Part shown: positions 34,584 to 44,900 of the stretch, piece after piece | Numbering within the stretch: position 1 is the first letter of the stretch | How the letters are laid out: every line of letters begins with the position of its first letter | DNA from: Knufia peltigerae | Lineage: Eukaryota > Ascomycota > Eurotiomycetes > Chaetothyriales > Trichomeriaceae | Length of the DNA: 64,000 bases | Assembly (NCBI GenBank): GCA_030247855.1 | Contig: JAPDRN010000124.1 | Span: 1 to 64,000 of the forward strand | Direction: 5' to 3' | The notes under the pieces: generated by a model | The model's database searches: none | What the model saw: only the letters and a program-made list of their open reading frames with translations | Told to the model about the DNA's origin: nothing | Program-made: the position numbers and the translations under genes

Positions 34584-35269
34584 TTGGTCCGGTCCTCCAA
34601 CTAGTTGCAGACGGAGAAGAGACACAAACTGGATTCCCTTTTGTCGTGGGCTCATCTACTGAGAAATCTGGACGAGCATGTGTCATATGCACTGTTTCCC
34701 GAGTAGCTGACAAGCTGTGCTTTGGTACACAGTAGTACGTACCTTGATGAAATATATATATTCAATAGTTCCCATGACTTCCATCACCGTGTAGCTTCAT
34801 ACAAAAGGGACAACCCTAGTTCAATATATTGTGTTGTTGCTTCACGAACGAGAGGCATACCGGGCCAGGAGTAATTGACAATACTTCAACATTGATAATA
34901 CATTTATCCCGAGAGAACTTGGTAAGATCTTTATTGTTACATGGCATTCGACGCCATCTATATTTCAAGACATTTCACCTTTGGGATATAAGATCCATGT
35001 CAAAGTCCCATAAATCTGTACAAAGTCCCCGTTCCTTGGACCGGACATTCGATCGGGGACAATTTTCCAATAGTCAAATGGTTGCCATCTTCTTGCATAA
35101 GTGGGATGGAAGCCATTCAGGAATATAATGTCGGTGCCAGAGACTAGATTTCTGCTAGGTACCTAGTCTCTAGACGATGCATAACACGGTTCGAGAAGCT
35201 ATACTTCTGTAGCTCTCGTCGCCGCTCTGATAATTGATCATTCTGGTTGTAATACCACAATGACACAAC
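34584..35269. other. intergenic region between convergent genes
   Basis: No gene seen. It is AT-rich 3'-flanking sequence of the LovD-like gene and of uL5m. Confidence 0.5.
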
Positions 35270-36441
35270 TTAATCCACAATCTTGCCGTAGAATGGAATG
35301 CCAAGTTGTTGGAGAAGAAGTCGAGCGTCCTTGTCACAAGTGGCGGTGGTGTGAATAGTGATGTATAATCCCTGTGAACAACCATTAATATCACCATTTG
35401 GAACTGGCATCAGAAATTCAAACATACCGGAATCATCTTTCCGGGATAAGCGTCATAGTTGACTTCTATCTCTGGAAATCCAGCAACGACTTCTGGGTTC
35501 AATCCAAACGAAAGATTTCCACTGTTGTCTCCAGTCGTGGCTCGTACACCATTCCAATCCTTGATCCGAGGCAGGACGACGTCGATCATTTTCCCGAGGA
35601 AATGGTACATGTCCTCTCCCTTCAAGTCCACCGTCAAACTACACGGCTTACCCTTGATGACGCCCCAGGTGGCTTCGTTTGTTCTGGAGCGGTGAACTTC
35701 GACCCGGTGGTTCGTGATGGCTTGCATTACCATGCCTGCCACGTGGAGGTGCGAGGATCCCCTTTTCAACGCTTCTTTGACGTACGCGTGCACCGTGATC
35801 CGTTCGACCATGGGGACGTTTCGGAACGTGACTGGTTTTCTCAGCAGACGCAGCACATCTCCACCGCGGGGACCTCTGAGGTGTCTGTTTGCAAAGTAAG
35901 GCGAGTCTCCTAACCACGGGCGCAGCCGAGGCCCTTTTTCGAGGGGACGGAAACCTGGAGGTGTGTGTTGGTAGCACATTGTCATGAAGTCGGGTGCGAT
36001 TATGCTGTGGTATCCTTGTTCGAGTCGGGGAGTGGAAAAGGGCCCCGGGACGAATTCTCGACTGGCCGGATCGGAGGGAGGGAGAGGTTGGTGAGGGTGG
36101 AGAGGACCACGGTCATATTTGGGACTGCGGAACTGATATCTACAACGAAATGTTAACGCTGCTTCGCAGAGAACATTTCGAAAGGCTCGACCTTACCTGC
36201 TAGGTGGGAGTTGTCGTCTTCGGCCTTTCGCAACCTTGACAGGATCAAAATCTTGAACCTGGCCCGTGAGGTCCGCGGTCTGGGATAGTGAGGATAATTC
36301 TTCGAGCTCGGGGTCTACTGATGTTGTGGATGCTTGGGTTGCGACCGATCTCCGGGTCTGCAGACAACGATTGCAGACGTTGCTAGTGTTAAGGCTCCTC
36401 CAGCTTCGAGCGAGGCGAATGGAAAAGTTTGACGTTGACAT
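35270..36441 (-). CDS. MRPL7: mitochondrial large-subunit ribosomal protein uL5m
   Basis: Three exons: 36441-36197, 36139-35428 and 35371-35270; introns 36140-36196 (57 nt) and 35372-35427 (56 nt). The product is 352 residues. The N-terminus (MSTSNFSIRLARSWRSL) is basic and lacks acidic residues, as in mitochondrial presequences. The body carries the uL5 pattern: NVPMVERITVHAYVKEA, AITNHRVEVHRSRTN, VIKGKPCSLTVDLKGEDMY, IDVVLPRIKDWNGV, and GLYITIHTTATCDKDARLLL at the end, the last rebuilt by the second splice. It is a structural component of the mitoribosome (yeast Mrpl7). An in-frame TTG at 36510 is not the start; the first ATG at 36441 is used. Confidence 0.94.
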
Positions 36442-37751
36442 TGTGAGAGCTCTGCAAGCGTCTCTCGACCTGTGTGAGATGTCGTATGCAATGGCCAGTG
36501 GTCGATCCAAATGTGAAGCTCATCTGCAGATGGATTTCACAAAAATTCCAATGAGGAACTTGGAACACGCTGTTTTAGAAATAACCTGACATGGTTAGTG
36601 TATCACTCGGAGTCCACATGTTGGAGGATCCCGCTGCTTTTGTCACATCGAGAACGACAAACTCGACCACGGAACACTTTGTAAGTTTTGCATACGATTC
36701 ATGAGCAAGCCCAGTGCTTTTACTTTGTCTTCATCTTGAATCTCTTGAAGATTGCATCGGATCATTCGTCTTGTGTTCAACAACGATCAGCTTGGAAGCA
36801 TCGAACAACGCCAGTTCCCATCTTTCGTACTGTAACAACCTCCACTGAGTCATTTTCTCCCTATGCACTTATTAGATTGCATATATCTCTGAACATGTTC
36901 ATCTCATGAGTGCACAATGACTACTAAACCGGCCGGCTCATCTGCGGCCGCTTCTTGGGTGTTTCGCTAACAAATGAAACATTGTTGGGATGTCCACATG
37001 GCGAGGTTTCTGGAGAATACGGACCACTTCTCGCAGATTCGAGATCGTGGCTTCATAGCTTACAGGGACACCCATCTAAACCCTCAGCTGCGTACTCGTA
37101 CGATTTGATCTTTCACCAAGGTCTTGTGAACTTCCCTGGGCTAGACAAGGCTAGGCTTAAGCTAAGCCTGCACGTGAAACCACCCGCCTTACCTGAGACA
37201 ACCTTTGCCTCATCAACGTCCTCTTCCCAAACGACCACTCTGGCCGACAATACTGCCCGCAACCGTCAATTCTACCATCGGCCTTTCCTAGCTCTTGTTG
37301 TCCACCCAATACAGCAAACATCAGGTCACCGAATGGATATGACGCCATCAATGAGCTGTTTCTCGCTCGCTTGCACGGCTATCGACTCCAGAACACACCC
37401 TAGTGCTTCCTTGGCAGGACTTCTATAAAGGCTTTCTCGACACATTCGCCTTCAGGTTGAGAGCAGCTATCTTGGCAAGCTTGACCACTCCGCTCGTCAG
37501 AGCCGTGGTGGACTATTTGGTGAGGCCGGATGGCTGTCAAGGCTCATGCAAGTATATAAGTTGAGTGCGGATGTCTTTGAAAGTCGAAACCATCACCTTC
37601 ACCACAAGCATCTTCTCTTGGATTCTCTTGTTCATCCGCTGGTCGGTTCATTGTTTTCTGCGTCTGTTCTCGCGAGCTAGTCTCTCCTTTCACATCTCCA
37701 ATCTCGCCTTTCAGTCTTTATCTGGACTCTAGCATTGTTCAAATCGCCAAA
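36442..37751. promoter_or_regulatory. divergent intergenic region, uL5m / secreted protein
   Basis: No gene is supported; a 157-codon frame at 36955-37428 has no domain. The right 200 bp look like a strong fungal promoter and leader: a TATATAAG box, then CT-rich sequence up to the ATG at 37752. Confidence 0.5.
37553..37560 (+). promoter_or_regulatory. probable TATA box (TATATAAG)
   Basis: The TATATAAG sequence lies 192 bp before the start codon of the secreted-protein gene and is followed by a pyrimidine-rich leader. The assignment rests on match and position only. Confidence 0.4.
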
Positions 37752-38874
37752 ATGCATTTCCAAGCCACTGCCCTCGCAGCGTTTATCGCTATTGCTCACG
37801 CTCGATTTGGCCAGGAGCAGGTCCCGATCCCAGCGATTGCCGCCGTCCAAGGAGGTAACCCGGGTGACGCGCAAACCATCGCTGGTGCGGCCGTTAGCGA
37901 CTTGCTTGCCGGTACAAACGCTTGTGACAAACTCAAGCGAGCTGATCAGATTATCAGTGAACTTGGAACCGGAGCCGACTCGATTGCTGCTGCTATTGGA
38001 CTGGTTGCCGCCGAAAAGAACTTCAATCCATTCGCACAGTCCATCCCTACCATCTGTAGCGATCCAACTTTGCCAGTAACCGATATACTCCGTGGCATCA
38101 CTCCCTTGATCGACCCAGCTGTGGGTGGATCTGACGTCGCCAATGCTCTGTCTGCTCAGACTGTAGCTACCCCATTGGATGCTACGGGCAAAAGTGTGGC
38201 CGATCTCCTGTCCGAGAATGGGTTCACCAATTTCACCACTCAAGACTCGACTGGCACTACTGGCACGGCAGCCGCTGGTGACTCTACAGCTGGTACTGGA
38301 GCTGCATCAACTTCTTCTGCTCCCGTGGCTACCTCTGCTGCAGCAGTTGCATGTTCTGCCGCTGTCTCGGCCACTACCTCCGCTGCTGCAGCTGCAACTG
38401 CTACAACAACTACTACGGCTGCCACGACTGGGAATGCCTCAGCTGGCACAGCAGGAGCCGACTTTGGTCTCTGCAAGCCTACCATGAAGTTTGAAGGTGG
38501 ACTTGGTGGTCGACCTGCTACGGAATTTACCTTCTTGCCAATCGACTTTCTAGTCGCCCAGGGACAACAGGAGGCTTTGAACCCTAGTGCGTTTCTTTTC
38601 ACTGCATTGGTACTGATTGATTGAATGACTTTCTCCAGACATCATCACCAACCGTATCTGCGATCAATTGACCAACGTGTGCAAGGCCAACGATGCAGCC
38701 AAGTCACTATGTCGCGATGCTCAAGCTCAAATTGAAGCCCTCGGCACCCGTGACAAGACCACCGCCGACACATGGAACACTCTCCTGGGATTTGCGGGAA
38801 CTGTCACTAACCCTGATGGTGGTGCAGACTCTCCACCTGCCAAGATGCGAGTCGTTCGATCCTACCGTGCTTAG
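37752..38874 (+). CDS. secreted Ala/Thr/Ser-rich protein of unknown function
   Basis: Exons 37752-38586 and 38639-38874, intron 38587-38638 (52 nt, GTGCGT...CAG); 356 residues. A signal peptide is clear (MHFQATALAAFIAIAHA, cleavage before RF). The mature N-terminal part (about 20-170) is hydrophobic/Ala-rich with paired cysteines. It is followed by a low-complexity Ala/Thr/Ser region (about 175-235), a likely O-mannosylation zone. The C-terminal part has FGLCKPTMKFEGGLGGRPAT, PIDFLVAQGQQEALNPNI and a Cys-bearing helix (RICDQLTNVCKANDAAKSLC). Secretion or cell-wall association is predicted. Similar proteins are common in filamentous ascomycetes, but I know no assigned activity. Confidence 0.85.
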
Positions 38875-39829
38875 GAAAATATATACGAACATGTTCTTGT
38901 TGAAAGAAGAGCACAGGAGTGAGACACTTTTGCGGATAAGAGGGAAGTGCTAGAGAGGGATAGGAGATACGACAAAGCCCCATGACAGTTCATTTCGGAA
39001 TGATGTATAATTTAGGCTGATACGCATGATGTACAATGCAGAATCAGAGTTTTGATGTGAAGTATGATCAATATCCAAGTTCTTTCGCTAGAATGATTGA
39101 TATCAAGATAAATAGATGGAGACACAGCCTCGTGAGTACCGCAGCCTCGCCGACACCCACGATTTGGAACTCGACCGGGTTTTGCACATCTTCACCACTC
39201 GGCGGCTTCCATATCGATGGCCTAGCGATTGGGCGAGACTGATGAAGCTACTCTTCTTTATCCTCTCACGGTTCCCACGGTCCGTTTGAACGGTCCGTTT
39301 CCACAAATCAAGTCATGGCCGGACCGACACCCTCGGTTAACGTCTCCAATTCATCGTTCCGCTCATCTCCTCCCATCAAAACTTCCCCTCCAGAGAAGCT
39401 CAAACGATACACCTGGTCGTCAGCATGATTGTTGCGGGGGACATGTCCAAAGTTCTGATGGACAGCTATCCCGGTCCTTGGAACCGTCTCATGGATCAGT
39501 CGTCATTGTCTGACCCCGCATACCTCGTAACCTCCGAGGGTATTAGGAGTGCCAGGTTGAGTGAGTGGTCGGGAACAAAAGAAAGTCCACCCAGCAATAT
39601 GCACCGTGTGCACTGGACACCAAGTTCCATGACATGACTGGAGAAGTCATCATCTTGCGGAGTACAAAGTCAAAAGTGGCATTAGCATGTCTAACGGGTA
39701 AGATGTTGTTCTCAAATATCACGAGTGTTCCGTGAGTAGGGATCTTCATATACATTCCCATCAAATCCCTTTTTCTCTGCTGGGCATAACCTCGAACACT
39801 CCGTATCTACATCTAATAATTCCAACATC
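38875..39829. other. intergenic region upstream of the SCP2-like/hydrolase gene
   Basis: No gene recognised. There is a short direct duplication of CGGTCCGTTT at about 39277-39301. Confidence 0.45.
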
Positions 39830-41722
39830 ATGTCTACTACTACCAACGGCACAGCCCATTCTTGGACATCACTGCCCAAAGCAATGTCCAAGTCAGTCTC
39901 CTCTTTGCAAAAGACACTCGACAACGACGCACAATGGCAAGCGTTCATCGACACCAACGCCATCGTCGAACCTGTCACGATGGGCGTGCAATCGGTAGGG
40001 AGCGAAGAAACCATTCTGGTCCACATCACTTCTGGCTCCAAAACCACCACATCCACCGGCCCAGGTTCAAAGGCGGATTTTGTTCTTTGTGCCCAACCTC
40101 AACAGTGGGAGAAATTCTTTGCCGCCGACCCAAAGGCACCATATACTAGCTTCGTAGGACTTCAGGTACGTGCAGTCCTCCCCCAACCTTCGTCGCCCAC
40201 TCTCCGTCCCCTCCCCCTGTTGTGGATTGTTACTCACCACAACTTGCACCGAAAAACAGGGCATGAATATCGTCCAGGAAGGCGTCGGTGTGCAAGGAGA
40301 CAAAGTCAAATTCGCCCAGTACGGCCATCTAGCGACTCGTCTTCTCGAATTGCTACGCGAAGGTCAACACGGCCCTCTCCCGACCGACCACCAACCCGAG
40401 ACCGACGAGGACCACATTACCGGTCGGTACATCTACATCGACGCACCTGTCTGGGGTCGGTCAAAGGTATTTTACGAGACGTCCGGCACCGGCCCTCAAC
40501 AGATTGTGTTCCTGCACACGGCCGGAAGTGACAGTCGCCAGTATCATGGTGTGATGAATGATTCACGCATGCGAGAACAGTGTACGATGATTGCATTCGA
40601 TTTACCGGCTCACGGAAGAAGTTTTCCTGGTAGTAATCGTATGTTGTGCATTTTCTTCCTCTTCCTCTTGTCCCATCTCCATTTTCCCACTTTCCACTGA
40701 CGCCACAAAACAGACATCCCAGGAAACCACACCAACAACGAAGAAGCGTACGTCGGTACGATCCGAGAGGTCATCAAGACCCTCAAGCTCGACAAGCCCA
40801 TCGTCTGCGGAGCGAGCATGGCGGGACAAGTGTGTGTCGCCGTGGCCATTCGAGCGGAGGAAGTCGGCGCGGGCGGCACCATCCCCCTCCAAGGGTGTGA
40901 CTACCTCACCATGGACCGACAGTTCAACGACAAATCTCCCGTGGTGAATCAAGCCTTGTTCAATCCCGATTGGAGTGAGTATCCAGACCCTAGAGAGAGA
41001 GAAAAAAACAAAAAGAAAACCGACATTCTTCCGCCGTTGACCATGGTGGCTAATGAATCCGACAGTTTACGGCATGATGGCACCAAAAAGTCCTTTGGTA
41101 AATAAACAATTGATATGGGTACGTACGAGTTGTACTCTCTGACCCATCTTTCTCTGCCCTGATTCGATTCGTATTCCCCTTTTTTTCCCCTCCTCCTTCC
41201 CCTTCTCCCTCCTTACTACTTTCGGTACTCCATACTCTGCCCTCCCTGCCTTGATGCTTGACAAGTGGGTGATCTGACCCTGAACTTCACGGAACACAGC
41301 ACATGTACTCCGGTCAGGCGTACGGCATCTTCCACGGCGACCTGGACTTCTACTTTGGCGGTTTCGACGCCCGTGACCGCGTGGCGCAGATCGACGTCTC
41401 CAAGTGTCCCATCTTCTTCCTCACGGGGGAGTACGACTGGAGCACGACCCCCCGGATGAGCGAAGCCACAGCCCAAAAGATAAAGGGGGCCAATTTCAAG
41501 GCCATGAAGGGCTTGGGTCATTTCCCCGCCACCGAGGATCCGGCCAAGTTTGTAAGTCCTCACTCACTCGTCCTTTAACCCCCCAAACCAGAAACAATCG
41601 AGAGTCCTCCGTAATCGTGTGAGACAAGTAAGGGCTCGACTAACCACTCCACCTCTCACTTCTCACAGATCCCATACCTCATCGAAGCTATTGAATGGAT
41701 CCAAAAGACACGACAATCTTAG
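39830..41722 (+). CDS. alpha/beta hydrolase with N-terminal SCP2-like domain
   Basis: Six exons: 39830-40165, 40260-40638, 40714-40974, 41066-41118, 41300-41551 and 41669-41722. Introns are GT-AG; the fourth, 41119-41299, is long (181 nt). The product is 444 residues. Residues about 20-145 (QWQAFIDTNAIVEPVTMGVQ; PYTSFVGLQGMNIVQEGV; KFAQYGHLATRLLELL) look like an SCP2-type lipid-binding fold. The remainder is an alpha/beta hydrolase: oxyanion region FLHTAGSDSRQYH, nucleophile elbow CGASMAGQV (Ser273; the usual G-x-S-x-G ends in Ala), acid in GEYDWSTTP and His in GLGHFP. The fusion suggests hydrolysis of a lipid-like or hydrophobic ester. The N-terminal assignment is from pattern only and is less certain than the hydrolase call. 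Confidence 0.87.
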
Positions 41723-41965
41723 CAGTCTTAAGTAGTCAATCAAGGGAGTCGCAATCGGCATGACGCCTTTAGTTATTTCCTTTGTCCCGAGGACAACCAT
41801 ATGTACATACAATATGCATCCTAAGCTATACAAATGGGTAAACTGACCACCGCCACCCCAAGTTTTTGTTAAGCCTCTATACATTCAATACAACGTAACC
41901 GCCCACGCTATGAAACGATCAAATTAGGTGACTGGACACGACCATGTGTGCGGCGTCCCATTTCG

Positions 41966-44900
41966 CTAAGAGTCATCAATCAATCTCTTCTCCTGCCATG
42001 CCTTTTTCGCTCCTGCGTACAGGGCATCAAAATCTCCAGAAGTCTCACACATCGACCTGAACATTCCACCTTCCCTGTTGATAAGCTCCCATGGGGACGC
42101 ATACTCTTTTACCTCGCCCTTATCAAGCACCAGGGCTCGATCATAATCAACAATTGTCGCCAGGCGATGTGCAATGGTGAGAATGGTGTTGTTCTTCAGC
42201 TCACGCAAAGTGTCTTGGATCTTAGAGTCCGTAGCATAGTCAATCGATGCTGTGGCTTCATCCATTACCAAAACCTTCGGTGCTTTTAGCAATGCTCGGG
42301 CAAGACACAACAGCTGTCGCTGTCCTTGTGAGAGATTGGAACCCGATTCTGCAACAGGGGACGACAAATCTCGGAAGACGTTCTTGTTATCCTTGGAATT
42401 GGTCGCATATTGTGTCAAGGTCGACCCCGAGCTGATTGTCCCATTTCCGGATATGGACGCATGACTCTCTGCAGGGATGGAACTGTCTCGAAGTGTAGGG
42501 GACCTGCTCGACACCAGATTTGGCGTCTCGGAGCCAGAACGTTGCGAGCCATCCGTTGGTCCGGTGATGAGTTGAACTCGCCGCAGTGCAGTGAAGATTT
42601 CCTCGTCTGTGAAGAGCTCGAATGGATCTAAATTGCTCCTCAATGTACCGCTGAAAAGGGTCGGATCTTGAGGAACAATTGTAATGGCTTCACGCAAATC
42701 TTGAAGGCCAATGAGACCGATATCAACATCGTCGATAAGAATCTTCCCTTCCTCAGCTTCCAGCCCACGGAAGAGCGCCAGAGCGAGCGAACTTTTGCCA
42801 GCACCAGTTCTTCCCACAATACCAACCTTTTGTCCGGGCTCGATGCGAAATGTAAGTTTTTTGAGCACAGGATCGAGGTCAGGCCTGTACCTCGTGGTGT
42901 ACCCAACAAACTCCACACCTCCATGGCTTGGCCAATTTGAAGCTGGTTGTGTCTCCGGAATGCTCGCTGGTGCCTCTTGATCAACATCAATGTATTCCTG
43001 GAGTCGCTCAACCGCATTCATATTTTGTTCGTTTGAAGCATAGAGTCGCACCAACCATAGCACGTTCTGGGTGAATGTAATGGCATACGAAAGTGCCAGA
43101 CCAGCAGCTCCGGGGTCAATCTTGCCAGCGTTGAGAACGACAAACATAGCTGAAAAGCAGGAAACCAAAGCCCCAGCAATGTCGATTCTGAATGCTAACC
43201 ATCGATTGGTGGCCCACAAATAGATGAACGGCCTATTGTGAGTGTTGACTCGGAGGTGACTCTCATTGATGAAACGCGACTCATCCCCGTAAGCCCGAAT
43301 TGTAACAACACCAGACAAAGTCTCTCCGAAATGTTGGAATAGAGGGCTTCGTTGAATGGCTTCTATGCGCTTGAGGTCGCGTGACGATCGAATATAGAAC
43401 AGACCAGTCAAAACATACATAATGGTGATGAAGAAGCCAGGAATGAGGAAGCCCGGAGTGATTGCTGAGATAAGCACCACAATGGTCAAGACAGAAGCAG
43501 CACTGTGAAGCATGCCTATCGCAACAGGCGCGACTTCTTGGTCCAATGCCTGGATGTCCTTGGAGAATCGATTGGTGAGTTGGCCCAAAGGCGTCGAATC
43601 AAAAAATCTGAACTTGGCGCGTAGAATGCTTGTCAATAGCTTCTCATGCAGCTGCCAGGAAGCGCGTCTCGAGCCCCAGAAGAGGATTAACTCCCTTGCA
43701 AAGCAGATGAAGACGTAGACAGCACCGATTACAGCGTAGATACCTAGATAGTACCACGCATCGACGTGGTAGAGCGATTCAACCAGTAGCGTGCCTGCAT
43801 TGGCCAGAGTCTGCGGAAGCTGGAAAAATCCACCACCCAACTTTGGAGATACCACTGCTGTTTGATGTATGCCTTGAACGACTGCATGGGCGCCATCGGT
43901 CTGGCGCAGGTGGTAAGCATTCGCCCACTGCCGGATCCAGAGATTGGTAGCAACAGAGCCTAACTGAGTTGCAATGAAGCCCCAGGCAGCAAAAATCCAG
44001 TAGTACCAAGGGCCCATAGCCTGCAGATACATCTTGACAGTCGACCACTTGACACTTCCAGTTGCTTTGGCCTCTAGACGAGAATCGACAAATTCCTTTT
44101 CTGCCTTTCTGAGTTTGGCTTTGATCCTGGCGGTATCTCTCATGCGTGATCCTGGGCCAACATGGCCGTTACCTCCGGACAATTTCGAAGTCTCTTCCTC
44201 GAGATTGGAAGAGACTCTTGAAGGGCCCTGAGAAGCTGCTCTTGATACAGGGCGGGATTTCAGCAATTCTTCACCGAGTGCGCCACAGTCTGCGACTTCT
44301 TCCGGCGTTCCTTGGGCGGTAACTTTGCCGTTGTCTAGTACAACAACATGACTAGCCAGGGGAATTGTCAAGGAAACATTGTGCGAAACCAAAATGCAGG
44401 TCCGGTTCGTCATCAGGGTGCCAGTCAAAGCCTCCTCGAAGATGTGTTTCGCCGTATGCGCATCCACCGCGCTGAGACAGTCATCCAGCAGGAGATGTTT
44501 AGAATTCGAGTAGATGGCCCTTGCGAGGGATATTCTCTGTTTTTGACCGCCAGAGAGGGTAATTCCCTTTTCGCCAACCAGAGTCATGTCACCAGCGTCG
44601 AGTATCTCCAAGTCGCGCTCAAGAGCACAAATAGAAATGACCTCGTGATAACGGTCTTCGTCATAGGGACTCGCGAAAAGAATGTTGTCCTTGATGGTGG
44701 CATTCACAAGCCATGCTTGCTGTGCGCAGTAGGCCACGCTCTCAGTCAGACCTGTGTAGGGGTCTGGTCGCAGATCTTGTCGCACAGAACCTCCTGGGAT
44801 ATGAACTTGTCCGTTAAGTAGCTGCATTTCACCAAGCAGTGCCATGAGTAAAGATGTCTTCCCTGAACCAGTTGGGCCAGCGATCACGCTGAGTTGACCC

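Noticed and set aside
36955..37428. 157-codon frame between uL5m and the secreted protein
   Set aside because: No domain and no consistent gene structure; it lies in probable promoter space.
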